Below, piece by piece: positions 44,483-55,823 of a DNA stretch of 64,000 nt. The notes under the pieces are model-generated. The model was given only the letters and a program-made list of their open reading frames with translations, made no database searches and was not told the DNA's origin. Position 1 is the stretch's first letter. The number at the start of each line of letters is the position of its first letter. Origin of the DNA: Streptacidiphilus carbonis (GTDB lineage Bacteria > Actinomycetota > Actinomycetes > Streptomycetales > Streptomycetaceae); contig NZ_BBPM01000008.1 of NCBI RefSeq assembly GCF_000787775.1, positions 139,042 through 203,041 of the forward strand, read 5' to 3'. The translations under genes were made by a program, and so were the position numbers.

Positions 44483-45653
44483 CACGCCGGGCAGCGGCAC
44501 CCGCGAGACCACGGTCGGGATCGGCGCCGGGGCCGCGACCGAGCTGGGCACCAGCGACATGGTGCTCAACATCGGCCCGCAGCACCCCTCCACCCACGGC
44601 GTGCTGAGGATCAAGCTGCGTCTGGACGGCGAGCTGATCACCGCCGCCGAGCCGGTGGTCGGCTATATGCACCGGGGCGCCGAGAAGCTGTTCGAGGCCA
44701 GGGACTACCGGCAGATCGTCATGCTGGCCAACCGCCACGACTGGCTCTCGGCCTTCGCCAACGAACTCGGCGTGGTGCTCGGTGTGGAGCGGATGCTCGG
44801 CATGGAGGTGCCGGTCCGGGCCACCTGGACCCGCACCCTGCTGGCCGAGCTGAACCGGGTGCTCAACCATCTGATGTTCCTCGGCTCGTACCCGCTGGAG
44901 CTGGGCGGGATCACCCCGGTCTTCCACGCCTTCCATGAGCGCGAGCAGCTCCAGGCGGTGATGGAGGAGGCCTCCGGCGGCCGGATGCACTACATGTTCA
45001 ACCGGGTCGGCGGCCTCAAGGAGGACCTGCCGGCCGGCTGGTACGGACGGGTCCGCGCGGCGGTCGCCTCGGTCCGGAGCCGGATGGACGTCTTCGACGA
45101 CCTGGTCCTCGGCAATGACATCTTCCGGGCCAGGACCCGCGACGTCGGCGTGCTGGCCGCCGCTCTCGTGCACGCCTACGGGGTGAGCGGGCCGATCGCC
45201 AGGGCCTCCGGGGTGGACTTCGACCTGCGCCGGGACGAGCCCTACCTCGCCTACCCCGAACTGGCCGACGTGCTGAAGGTGGTGACCCGCCAGGAGGGGG
45301 ACTGCCTGGCCCGGTTCGAGTGCCTGCTGGAGCAGGCGCACAACTCGCTGGACCTGGCCGACGCCTGCCTGGACCGGCTGGCCGGGCTGGAGCCCGGGCC
45401 GATCAACACCCGGCTCCCCAAGGTGCTGAAGGCCCCCGAGGGCCACACCTACACCTGGACCGAGAACCCGCTCGGGGTGAACGGCTACTACCTGGTCTCC
45501 CGGGGCGACAAGACGCCGTGGCGGATGAAGCTGCGCTCGGCCTCCTACAACAACATCCAGGTCCTCGGGGAGCTGCTGCCCGGCACCCTGGTCGCCGACA
45601 TGGTGGCGATCCTGGGCTCGCTCTTCTTCGTCGTCGGCGATATCGACAAGTAG
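44457..45653 (+). CDS. nuoD: NADH-quinone oxidoreductase subunit D paralogue (solitary)
   Basis: The 49-kDa quinone-site subunit of complex I (NuoD). 398 aa: [19 protein letters not shown] is the family N-terminus, [16 protein letters not shown] (R73) the conserved segment in which the homologous mitochondrial arginine is methylated, FHEREQLQ and [16 protein letters not shown] the middle, and the C-terminal [17 protein letters not shown] ending in Asp as in true NuoD. No other nuo gene is in the window, so this is the second, unlinked NuoD (often called nuoD2) of streptomycetes. ATG at 44457 overlaps the MidA-like gene by 26 nt. Whether it enters complex I or a hydrogenase-like complex is open. 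Confidence 0.92.
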   Translation: MTTGTPTSSTPGSGTRETTVGIGAGAATELGTSDMVLNIGPQHPSTHGVLRIKLRLDGELITAAEPVVGYMHRGAEKLFEARDYRQIVMLANRHDWLSAFANELGVVLGVERMLGMEVPVRATWTRTLLAELNRVLNHLMFLGSYPLELGGITPVFHAFHEREQLQAVMEEASGGRMHYMFNRVGGLKEDLPAGWYGRVRAAVASVRSRMDVFDDLVLGNDIFRARTRDVGVLAAALVHAYGVSGPIARASGVDFDLRRDEPYLAYPELADVLKVVTRQEGDCLARFECLLEQAHNSLDLADACLDRLAGLEPGPINTRLPKVLKAPEGHTYTWTENPLGVNGYYLVSRGDKTPWRMKLRSASYNNIQVLGELLPGTLVADMVAILGSLFFVVGDIDK

Positions 45654-45694
45654 TCAGAACGGCTTGCCGACAAGGCAACTGAGGGCCGGTCGGT

Positions 45695-47593
45695 TCAGCA
45701 CGGTGCCAGCGGGACCGGGCGCCAGCGCTGCGCCTCGTCCTCCTGCCAGCAGAGCACCTCGTCCTCGACCACGGCGGCCAGGCTCAGCCGCCAGTCCGCG
45801 CCCTGGAGCAGCGCCACCCGGGTGGCCGGCCGCAACGTCGGCCGCCACCAGGCGTCGCCGGTGGAGCCGAGCAACCGCAGCCTCACCCCGCCGGCGCCGA
45901 CCACCGCGCAGGTGGGGCCGCCCCGGTGGCCGACCAGGGCGAAGCCCTCGGCCCGGTCGCCGCCGCCCGGCCGGCCCCGCTCGGCGGCCCGCCGCCAGCC
46001 GTTCGGACCGTGGTTCCACAGCGCCACCGAACCGTCGGCCAGCACCGCCCCGGCCCGCAGCCCGCCCGGTCCGGCGGCCACCGCCGCCGCCGTCACCGGC
46101 TCCGCCAGCAGCTGCTGCAAGGACGGCGGCTCCGCCGACCCGGCGACGTCGTAGGAGGTGCGCTCATAGCGGTGCGGATCGGCCACCGAGCAGTGGAACA
46201 GCCGGCCGTGCCGCTCGACCAGCAGCGACCAGCCGCCCTCGGGCTCGGCCGTGGCGGCCAGCACCCGGTCGGCCGGACAGCGGCGCAGCTCGCTGACGGA
46301 CAGCGCGACCCCGGGGGTCCAGCGGAGCATCTGGACGATGCCGCCGCGCGCCGTCCAGGCCGCCACCTCCCCGAACGGCGTGGTCGCCGCGGCCACGCCG
46401 GAGACGCTGTGCAGCGCCTCCGACCAGCCCTGGCCGGTGGTGCCGCACCACAGCACGCCGCGCCGGTCCACCGCGAACACGGCCAGGCCGCCGTCCGCGG
46501 CCCGGGCCGCCGCGAGTTCGCGCACCCCGGGCGGTCCCCCGGACGGGGGCAGCGCCGGGGCCGGCGGCGGCGCGCCGTCCGGCTGAAGCCTGGTCCGCTC
46601 CTGGTCCGGCGCGACGGCGTGGAACTCCACCCCGCCGGGCCCGCCGGCGACCACCAGCGGGCGTCCCCAGCCGTCCGCCACCAGCTGCAGGCAGCTGATC
46701 CGCCGCTCGGCCGGCAGGGCCCGCAGCAGCTCGCAGCCGCGTTCGGCCCAGGGCACCAGCGGTGCCGGACGGCGCTCGGGCACCGCGTCCAGGGCCTCGC
46801 AGAGCCAGTCGGCGACGGCGCCGGGCAGTCCGGCCTCGTGCAGCTCGCGGCGGGTCTGCGCCTCCGGCTCGTGCAGGTCGAGCCGGCCGGCGTCGGGCAG
46901 CAGCAGGGTCCTGGCCAGCGTGCCCACCGCGAACAGGTCCTTGGCGGCGGTCGGGTAGCCGCCGACCTGCTCCTGCTCGGGCGGGACGTGCCCCGGGGTG
47001 AAGACGGCGACCGTCAGCGCGGCGTCCAGCGGGGTCAGAAAGGTCAGATCGATCAGCTTGACCAGGGCGTCGGCGTCCACCAGGACGTTGGCCGCGGAGA
47101 TGTCGCGGTGCACCCAGCGCTTGCCGTGCAGGTCGTCGACGATCCGGCAGAGCCGCAGCAGCACCTCGGCGGCCTGGGCCGGGCCGCCGGTGGCGGAGCG
47201 GGCCCACTGGTCCAGCGGCACCGCGTCCAGCCACGGCGATATCTGATAGGCCACCAGGCCGGTCGAGCGGTGGCCCGGCGGATGCGGCCAGGGGCCGAGC
47301 AGGAAGGTGGGGACGACCAGGTCGGCCACGCCGAGCCGGTTGGCGTTGTGGGTGACGTCCTCCCAGCGGCCCAGCCAGCGGTGCACCTCGGAGGGGTCGC
47401 GCTCCAGCATGATCTTCGCGGCGACGATCTCCTTGCGGCCGCTGTGGCTGGTCCGCTCGGCGCGCCAGACCTCGGCCTCGCCGCCGCGGTGCCGGAACTC
47501 CAGCAGCCGGTACTGCTCCGGGTCGTGGTCCGGGCCGAAGCACTGCCCGGCAACCCAACGCGTCCGCGGCATGCCTCCACGCCCCTGCTGCAT
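45695..47593 (-). CDS. Protein kinase fused to a propeller-like C-terminal region
   Basis: 632 aa. Residues about 25-310 form a Hanks-type Ser/Thr kinase: degenerate Gly loop FRHRGGEAEVW, Lys60 in VAAKIM, catalytic loop VHRDISAANVL (D164, N169) and DLT (182-184) where DFG is usual; the metal-binding Asp is kept, so activity is possible. The C-terminal half (about 330-632) repeats units ending in W/G turns (GVLWCGTTGQGWSEAL, GGIVQMLRW, GSVALWNHGPNGWRR) and looks like a beta-propeller, perhaps a sensor. No membrane helix. ATG at 47593 after GGGGG; ATG at 47572 is an alternative. Divergent from the Hsp70-system operon, sharing a 241-bp control region, so probably part of that system. Confidence 0.8.
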   Translation of the reverse strand: MQQGRGGMPRTRWVAGQCFGPDHDPEQYRLLEFRHRGGEAEVWRAERTSHSGRKEIVAAKIMLERDPSEVHRWLGRWEDVTHNANRLGVADLVVPTFLLGPWPHPPGHRSTGLVAYQISPWLDAVPLDQWARSATGGPAQAAEVLLRLCRIVDDLHGKRWVHRDISAANVLVDADALVKLIDLTFLTPLDAALTVAVFTPGHVPPEQEQVGGYPTAAKDLFAVGTLARTLLLPDAGRLDLHEPEAQTRRELHEAGLPGAVADWLCEALDAVPERRPAPLVPWAERGCELLRALPAERRISCLQLVADGWGRPLVVAGGPGGVEFHAVAPDQERTRLQPDGAPPPAPALPPSGGPPGVRELAAARAADGGLAVFAVDRRGVLWCGTTGQGWSEALHSVSGVAAATTPFGEVAAWTARGGIVQMLRWTPGVALSVSELRRCPADRVLAATAEPEGGWSLLVERHGRLFHCSVADPHRYERTSYDVAGSAEPPSLQQLLAEPVTAAAVAAGPGGLRAGAVLADGSVALWNHGPNGWRRAAERGRPGGGDRAEGFALVGHRGGPTCAVVGAGGVRLRLLGSTGDAWWRPTLRPATRVALLQGADWRLSLAAVVEDEVLCWQEDEAQRWRPVPLAPC

Positions 47594-47730
47594 CCCGCGC
47601 CCCCACCCCACCGCACCGACCGCCACCGACCACAACGTCCAGCCGGACCAGCGTAGACCGTCCGCCCATCGGCGGGTACAAACTGCTGCGTCCCGGCGCG
47701 ATCTTCCCTACCCTGGGAGAAGTCGGTCGC

Positions 47731-47745
47731 TTGATTGATCATCAA
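47731..47745. promoter_or_regulatory. Candidate operator (TTGAT-N5-ATCAA)
   Basis: Perfect 5-bp inverted repeat with a TGATC centre, AT-rich against its surroundings, in the control region between the divergent kinase and TPR genes. TACCCT at 47709-47714 upstream is a possible -10 for the TPR operon. Regulator unknown. Confidence 0.35.
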
Positions 47746-47766
47746 CACACCGGGCAGTGGCACCAC

Positions 47767-47838
47767 GTGACGGAGCAGCAGGGGGAACCTCCGGATATGA
47801 GCAGCAGCAGCGAGCACACCGTCCGGAGCGTCAGATGA
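47767..47838 (+). CDS. Possible 23-aa leader peptide overlapping the TPR gene
   Basis: GTG-initiated 24-codon frame, mostly G/C in third position, ending SVR-stop where AGATGA overlaps the ATG of the TPR gene by ATGA. It has only a weak Shine-Dalgarno. If translated it would couple operon expression to its own translation; it may instead be chance. An internal ATG at 47797 would give a 13-aa version. Confidence 0.3.
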   Translation: MTEQQGEPPDMSSSSEHTVRSVR

Positions 47839-50800
47839 TCGAACTGATAGGCGTGCTCGTCCTGTTGCTGCTCGTCGGCGGCGGCCTCCTGCTGCGCAGC
47901 CGGACCCGGATCGACCAGGGCGGCATCGACCGGGCCCTGGCCGCCGCCAAGAAGGCCGCCGACGCCGGGCGTTCGGCGTCGGCCGTGCAGCGCTACGGCA
48001 AGCTGGCCGCGCGGCTGGCCAAGTCCGGCCTGGCGCCCGAACTGGCGTCCCAGCGGGGCACGGCCGTGCTGGGGCAGGCCGGGGCGACCACCGACCGGGT
48101 GCAGGCGCTGCGGCTCTACCGGGAGGCCTTCGGGCTGCTCGCCGACCCGGTGGCGGCCCTGCCGCCGTGGACCCTGCACGCCCTGGCCGAGCAGCGCACC
48201 CACGAGGGCGACCGGCCCGAGGACCTCGACCTGCTGCTGGCCTACCTGAACGCGGTGTACCGGGACCCGGCCGCCGCGGCGCACTCGGCGGCCGAACCGG
48301 TGCTGTTGTGGCTGCAGACCCGCTGCGGACCCGGCCCGGCCGGGGAGCGGGACGTCTTCACCGCCCGCGCGCTGGCCGCGCTGCCGCAGGCCGAGTGGCC
48401 GGTGCTGGCCCGCTCGGCCGCGCTCTGCGCGCAGGGACGGGCCGGCGATGCCAGGGAACCGCTCACCGCTGTCGCCCGGGCCGGCGGCAGCGCCGAGGTC
48501 TGGTTCCGGCTCGGCGCCGTGCTCAGCGGTCTCGGCCAGGACCAGGACGCCGTGGCCGCCTTCGGCCAGTGCCTGGTGCGGCCGCCGGGGACGGCCGGCC
48601 CCTGGGGCACCGGTCCCTGGGCCCGCGGCACCCGGCTGCCGTCCGAGGCCCGGCTCTTCCGCGGCCTGGCCGAGCAGCGGCTGGGCCACTGGGAGGCCGC
48701 CTCCGACGACCTGCTGACCGCCGTCAGGGTCGGCCCGAACGACCCCAGGACCCACTACGCGCTGGGCTGCCTCGCCCTCAACTCGCCCACCCCCGACCGG
48801 GACACCGCCCGCGCCTGCTTCACCGCAGCGCTGGCGGCCGACCCGCGGTACGCCCCGGCCAGGTTCGGACTGGGCCTGCTGCACGAGTGGTCCGACGCAC
48901 CGGCCCTGGCCGCCGCCGAGTACCGGTCCGGAACGGCGCTGCGGCCGGACTGGCGGCCCGGCCGGATCCGCCTCGGCGCGGCGCTCGGCGCGGCCGGGCA
49001 GCACGGCGAGGCCACCCGGGCCCTCGGCGCGGAGGCGGCGCTGCCGCGGGACGCCTGGAGCGACACCGTCGACTTCCACCTCGGCCTGGCCAGGGCCGGG
49101 CTCGGCAGCCCGGACGCGGCCCTGGACCACTGGCAGGGACTGCCCGAGGACCGCGGCCAGGTGCTGTCCCACAACCGCGCCATCATCCGCAGCCTGCTGG
49201 CAGCACGGGAGTTGACGGAGCGTCGGCCAGGCCGGGCGATGCGGCTGTGGGAGTCCTGCGTCGAGGCCTTCCCCGACACCGCCGGCTACCGGACGTCGCT
49301 GGTGGAGGCCGGACTGCGGGAGGCCGGACTGGCCCTGCTCACCGGCCGCGACCGGGCCGAGGCCCTGGACCGGGCCGGCGCCGCGCTGGCCCTGGCCGGC
49401 CGCCATGAGCGGGTGGACGGCGGCAGCCCGCGGCTGCGCCGCCTCGGCGGCGCACTGGCGATGCTGCGTGACGACACCGCCACGGCCGCCACCCTGCTGA
49501 CCGCCGACCGCCCCCGCCTCGCGGCACTCCAACTCGCCGCAGGACAACCCCGCATCGCCCTGGCCCTGCTGCGCAGCACCGGATCCGCCGGCCCAGCGGG
49601 TGACAGGACCGACGGCTCGGCTGCGGACGGATGGGCGGAGGAGCCGTCGACGTACCGGCTCCGGGCACTGCTCGCCGCGCGGGCGGGGTCCTGGCAGGCG
49701 GCCTTCACCGCACAGGCGCAGGCGCTGGCGGCCCTCGGAGCCCCCGGATCCGACTCCGTCACCCCTGGCACGCCCTGCTCCGGCACCGCGGCCGCCGGCT
49801 GCGACAACCCCGCCGTGGCCGGCTGCGGACAGTGCGGCCGGCCCGCCTGCGCCGAGCACCTGCACCGGTCCCGACCGGCAGCGGAACCGGGCGGGGCGGA
49901 GCCGGGGCAGGCAGCGGAACCGGGTCAGGCGGCGGAGCCCCGGCAGGCGGACGCCACCATGGTCCTGGGCGCCGCTCCCGCGCCTTCCGCGCCCATCACG
50001 CCTCCCATGCCGGACGTCGCCGAGCCCCTGCCCACCCGCTGTCACACCTGCCTCACCGCGGACCTGGCCGCGCTGCTCGCCCATGCCATCCGCACCGGTC
50101 GGCCCGAGCAGGCCGTCCCCCTGCTGACCGCGTGGGCCTCAGCTCTGCCCGGCGCCGGCCGCAACGCCCTGGTCCGGATCCTGCTGCACAGCGGCGACCT
50201 GGACGCCGCCCTCGCCGCGGCCGACGGGGCCGACCCGGCCACCCTGCGGCTGCTGCACCTGCGCCGGGCCGCCGCCGCGGCGGCCGACGGCGACTTCGAG
50301 CAGACCCTGTCCGCCCTGCGCGAGGTCCAGGAAGTCGCCCCCGGTGACCCGGTCGCCGCCGCGGCGCTGCCGCTGCTGGCCGAGCACGAGGCGCTGGCGC
50401 ACAGCCGGGCCGGACGGCACGCCGAGGCCTGGGACCGCTTCCAGGAGCTCTGGCGGCACCGCCCGCAGGACCTCCGCACGCTGCACTCGCTGGGCCTGGC
50501 CGGCTACCGGCTCGCCTCCGAGCGCGGCGACGCCGCGGACGACGCGGTCTGGGAGTGGACCATGGCCTGCTGGGCCGCCGCGCTGCACCACCCGGGCCTG
50601 TGGCCGGGGATCGCCGCCGCCACCGGCCGTCCGGTCCCCGAGGAGCGCGGGCGGACCGTCCGCAACACGCTGATCGAGCGGATCCGGCAGGACCTCCTGA
50701 CCCGCGACCAGGCCGGCCAGGACAGTCAGGCCGACGCCGCCGAGACAGCGGCGTCCACCGGCTGGGCCGTCCGCTGGGGCCTGGAGTGCCAGGCCGCCGC

Positions 50801-52031
50801 CACCCTCGCCCGGCACCGCCCCGCCACTGCCACCGCCACCGCCACCGCCATCGGCGAGCCGCTGATCTGCGGTCCGGTGCTGCGCAAGCTCCTCCCCAGA
50901 GCCCAGCACGGCGCCGCCCTCGCCCAGGAGTTGGACCAGCTGCTGCTCCCCGGCCACGGCGGCGCCCTCGGCGACGAGCTCCGCCCGCTGTTCGGCCCGC
51001 TCGGCGTCCAGTCGTACCTGGTCCAGCAGGGGCGCTACGAGGAGGCCGCCACCGGGCTGCGGGCCATGTCGCCGGAGGAGCGCGGCAGCGAGGGCTCCGC
51101 GCTGCTCGCCGCCGCCGTGACCACCGGCGCCGAGCAGCACTACGCGCACCAGCGCTGGGCCGCCGCGCTGGACGGCTTCACCGAGGCGGCCAGGATGGGC
51201 GCCAGGCTCACCCCGGCCCAGCGGACCACCGTCGCCGACGCCGGCGTCAAGGAGGCCCAGCGGCTGCTGAGCGAGGACCGCGAGGCGCACCCGGCGGCCG
51301 TCGCCGTACTGGAGCAGGCCCTGGAGCTGGCGCCGGGGAACCCGACCGTGGGCGCCAACCTCGGCGCCGGGTACTCGCAGATGGGCCTGCGCGCCAACAA
51401 CCAGCGCAAGGACTACGCCGAGGCGGTGCGGCTGCTGCGGCTGGCCGTCCGGCACTCCCCGGAGGACCCCACCGCCCGCGAGTTCACCGCCGCCGCGATC
51501 ACCAACTGGGCCAACCAGCTGCTGAACGCGGAGGACGAGGAGTCGCTGGTACGGGCCCAGGGCCTGCTGGAGGAGGCGATCGAGCTGGAGGACAACAAGG
51601 ACCGCCGCAATCTGCTCTGCAACGTCCTCTACGCCCGGTCCAAGGCGCTCGGGCTGGCCCGGCGGCAGCTGGACGAGGCCCGGCGGCTGATGCGCGAGTC
51701 GGTCCGGCACGACCCCGAGGCCGGCGGCAAGGACCTGGCCCACGAGGGCGACCGCAGGCTGTCGGTGGTGCTGCACAACCGCGGCGTGGAGCTGATGAAG
51801 CAGAAGGACACCAAGGCCGGCATCGTCTTCCTGCGGGAGGCGCTGGGGATCCAGGACAACGAGGTGACCCTCCGCCAACTGGGCGACGCCTACGCGGTGC
51901 AGGCCTACGCGGCCGCCAACCGCAGCCAGTTCCGGGTCGCCAAGTCGGAGATGGAGCTGGGCCTGCGCTACGACCCGGACAACAAGGACCTGCAGCAGCT
52001 CAGAGTCGCCCTGCGGCGACGCGGCTACTGA
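47835..52031 (+). CDS. Giant membrane-anchored TPR protein with internal zinc-finger cluster
   Basis: 1398 aa. Starts MIELIGVLVLLLLVGGGLLL, one membrane helix right at the N-terminus, then the rest inside. Helical tetratricopeptide-like repeats run through most of the chain; clear examples are AWGRG-free units such as DAVAAFGQCLVRPPG, THYALGCLALNSPTPDRDTA, and at the C-terminus NPTVGANLGAGYSQMGLRAN and AVRLLRLAVRHSPEDPTA. Near 656-680 a B-box-like cluster (GCDNPAVAGCGQCGRPACAE, then HLH) and near 735 CHTC give potential zinc sites amid a Pro/Glu/Ala spacer with short repeats (AEPGQA). Likely a membrane scaffold that gathers the J-like, GrpE-like and Hsp70 proteins encoded downstream. CGGAG 6 nt before ATG 47835; 32 bp to the next gene. 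Confidence 0.85.
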   Translation: MIELIGVLVLLLLVGGGLLLRSRTRIDQGGIDRALAAAKKAADAGRSASAVQRYGKLAARLAKSGLAPELASQRGTAVLGQAGATTDRVQALRLYREAFGLLADPVAALPPWTLHALAEQRTHEGDRPEDLDLLLAYLNAVYRDPAAAAHSAAEPVLLWLQTRCGPGPAGERDVFTARALAALPQAEWPVLARSAALCAQGRAGDAREPLTAVARAGGSAEVWFRLGAVLSGLGQDQDAVAAFGQCLVRPPGTAGPWGTGPWARGTRLPSEARLFRGLAEQRLGHWEAASDDLLTAVRVGPNDPRTHYALGCLALNSPTPDRDTARACFTAALAADPRYAPARFGLGLLHEWSDAPALAAAEYRSGTALRPDWRPGRIRLGAALGAAGQHGEATRALGAEAALPRDAWSDTVDFHLGLARAGLGSPDAALDHWQGLPEDRGQVLSHNRAIIRSLLAARELTERRPGRAMRLWESCVEAFPDTAGYRTSLVEAGLREAGLALLTGRDRAEALDRAGAALALAGRHERVDGGSPRLRRLGGALAMLRDDTATAATLLTADRPRLAALQLAAGQPRIALALLRSTGSAGPAGDRTDGSAADGWAEEPSTYRLRALLAARAGSWQAAFTAQAQALAALGAPGSDSVTPGTPCSGTAAAGCDNPAVAGCGQCGRPACAEHLHRSRPAAEPGGAEPGQAAEPGQAAEPRQADATMVLGAAPAPSAPITPPMPDVAEPLPTRCHTCLTADLAALLAHAIRTGRPEQAVPLLTAWASALPGAGRNALVRILLHSGDLDAALAAADGADPATLRLLHLRRAAAAAADGDFEQTLSALREVQEVAPGDPVAAAALPLLAEHEALAHSRAGRHAEAWDRFQELWRHRPQDLRTLHSLGLAGYRLASERGDAADDAVWEWTMACWAAALHHPGLWPGIAAATGRPVPEERGRTVRNTLIERIRQDLLTRDQAGQDSQADAAETAASTGWAVRWGLECQAAATLARHRPATATATATAIGEPLICGPVLRKLLPRAQHGAALAQELDQLLLPGHGGALGDELRPLFGPLGVQSYLVQQGRYEEAATGLRAMSPEERGSEGSALLAAAVTTGAEQHYAHQRWAAALDGFTEAARMGARLTPAQRTTVADAGVKEAQRLLSEDREAHPAAVAVLEQALELAPGNPTVGANLGAGYSQMGLRANNQRKDYAEAVRLLRLAVRHSPEDPTAREFTAAAITNWANQLLNAEDEESLVRAQGLLEEAIELEDNKDRRNLLCNVLYARSKALGLARRQLDEARRLMRESVRHDPEAGGKDLAHEGDRRLSVVLHNRGVELMKQKDTKAGIVFLREALGIQDNEVTLRQLGDAYAVQAYAAANRSQFRVAKSEMELGLRYDPDNKDLQQLRVALRRRGY

Positions 52032-52063
52032 CACGCACCCGCAGTGAGGAGGAGGACCAGCGC

Positions 52064-52492
52064 ATGCCCCTGTCAGGACCGTCGCCCTACGAGATCCTCG
52101 GTGTGGACAGCACCGCCGGGAGCGCCGAGCTGAAGGCCGCGCAGGCCAGAGCGATCCGCGAGCGCAAGCACCGCCCCAACGAGGTCGCCCAGGCCGCCGC
52201 GCAGCTGCGCAACCCGGAGAAGCGGCTGGAGTGGGACCTGCTGGAGCACCTGCCCCCGCAGACCACCGAGGGGCTGGACGCGGCCTTCGCCCCGGTCGCG
52301 GCCGAGCAGCCGCTGCCGGAGCCGGACCCCTTCGCCATGCCCCCGGCCTCGGCGCTGCTGGTGCTGCGCGAGCAGGACCTGCTCGCCGAATGGTCCGAAC
52401 TGCCGCCCGAGGCCGGGGTCGAGGCGCTGCGGGTGCCGGCCCCCTACCGGGCCGGAACCGCCGTACTGCCCCCCGTCGAGATCCCGGAGTAG
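52064..52492 (+). CDS. J-domain-like protein without a canonical HPD motif
   Basis: 142 aa. Residues about 8-62 read as a J-domain: SPYEILGVDSTAGSAELKAA (helix I-II), a loop where HPD is expected but HRPNE (36-40) is found, then helix III/IV AAAQLRNPEKRLEWDLL, matching the usual ALR-L-DP-KR--YD. HPD stimulates Hsp70 ATPase, so this J-like protein may bind its Hsp70 without classic stimulation, like other HPD-less J proteins. The C-terminal 80 residues are Pro/Glu-rich. Strong GAGGAGGAGG before ATG 52064. Followed after 7 nt by the GrpE-like gene, consistent with a dedicated chaperone set. Confidence 0.78.
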   Translation: MPLSGPSPYEILGVDSTAGSAELKAAQARAIRERKHRPNEVAQAAAQLRNPEKRLEWDLLEHLPPQTTEGLDAAFAPVAAEQPLPEPDPFAMPPASALLVLREQDLLAEWSELPPEAGVEALRVPAPYRAGTAVLPPVEIPE

Positions 52493-52499
52493 CCGCCCC

Positions 52500-53192
52500 A
52501 TGACCGACACCGACACCGACACCGATCCGCTGGCGATCACGGAGGACTTCCTGCCCGTGCCGGAGCGGGCGCTCGACGTCGACCTGGCCGACGCCTTCAC
52601 CAAGCTGCTGTTCCGCAGCTCGGTCTCGCGGCGCCGGCGGGAGGAGGACGCCAGGACCGCCGAGTCGGCCCAGCGCGGCCTGCTGCTGGGGCTGCTGGAG
52701 GTGGACGACGTGCTGTACGCGGTCCAGGAGAAGCAGGCCCAGCTGCCGCCGGGGATCCCCCGGCCGGACAACCTGGTCGAGATGGCGGCCGCGGTACAGG
52801 CCGTGCTGCGCAAGAAGCTGGCCGTCGCCGAGGTGGCCCCGATGCGGCTGATGAACTACATCGCGCACCCGGCCGTCGCCGACATCGTCGGCCGGGTCCC
52901 CAGCGCCGACAAGCCCGACGAGACCGTGGTGTCGGTGGTGCGCAACGGTTTCAACTGGCGCGGGGACGTGCTGCGACGGGCCGAGGTGGAGGTCGCCGTC
53001 CCCTGGACCGGCGCCGAACCGCTGCCCGCGCCGACGGAGCCCGCAGCCGCGCCCACCGCCGAGCCCGCATCCGAAACCGCGCCCGCACCGGAACTCGTCC
53101 CAGAACGAAAGGCCCCTCCCGCGCCGCGCCCGCGCAAGCAGCCCGCGGCACGCAAGCCCCGCAAGGCCCGTAGCCCCCGCAAGCGCAAGTGA
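52500..53192 (+). CDS. GrpE-like nucleotide exchange factor
   Basis: 230 aa. An Asp/Thr repeat start (TDTDTDTDP), a helical region (about 40-115; RRRREEDARTAESAQRGLLLGL, LEVDDVLYAVQEK), then a compact beta domain (about 118-170) with the GrpE-like pattern: APMRLMNYIAHPAVADIV for GrpE's fDP-xxHEAV, ETVVSVVRNGFNWRGDVLRRAEVEV for its TVVEVLQKGY-GDRVLRPA-V. So it should exchange nucleotide on the Hsp70 encoded next. The C-terminal 60 residues are Pro/Ala then strongly basic (RKPRKARSPRKRK), unlike GrpE, and might bind nucleic acid or membrane lipid. Its stop overlaps a GTG (GTGA) in frame with the Hsp70 gene. Confidence 0.75.
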   Translation: MTDTDTDTDPLAITEDFLPVPERALDVDLADAFTKLLFRSSVSRRRREEDARTAESAQRGLLLGLLEVDDVLYAVQEKQAQLPPGIPRPDNLVEMAAAVQAVLRKKLAVAEVAPMRLMNYIAHPAVADIVGRVPSADKPDETVVSVVRNGFNWRGDVLRRAEVEVAVPWTGAEPLPAPTEPAAAPTAEPASETAPAPELVPERKAPPAPRPRKQPAARKPRKARSPRKRK

Positions 53193-53230
53193 CCACCCAT
53201 CAGCAGACGCCCCGAGGGGGACTCCGCAGC

Positions 53231-55795
<2,565 letters not shown>

Positions 55796-55823
55796 CGAGA
55801 CACCCCTAACAGTGAGGACGGCC

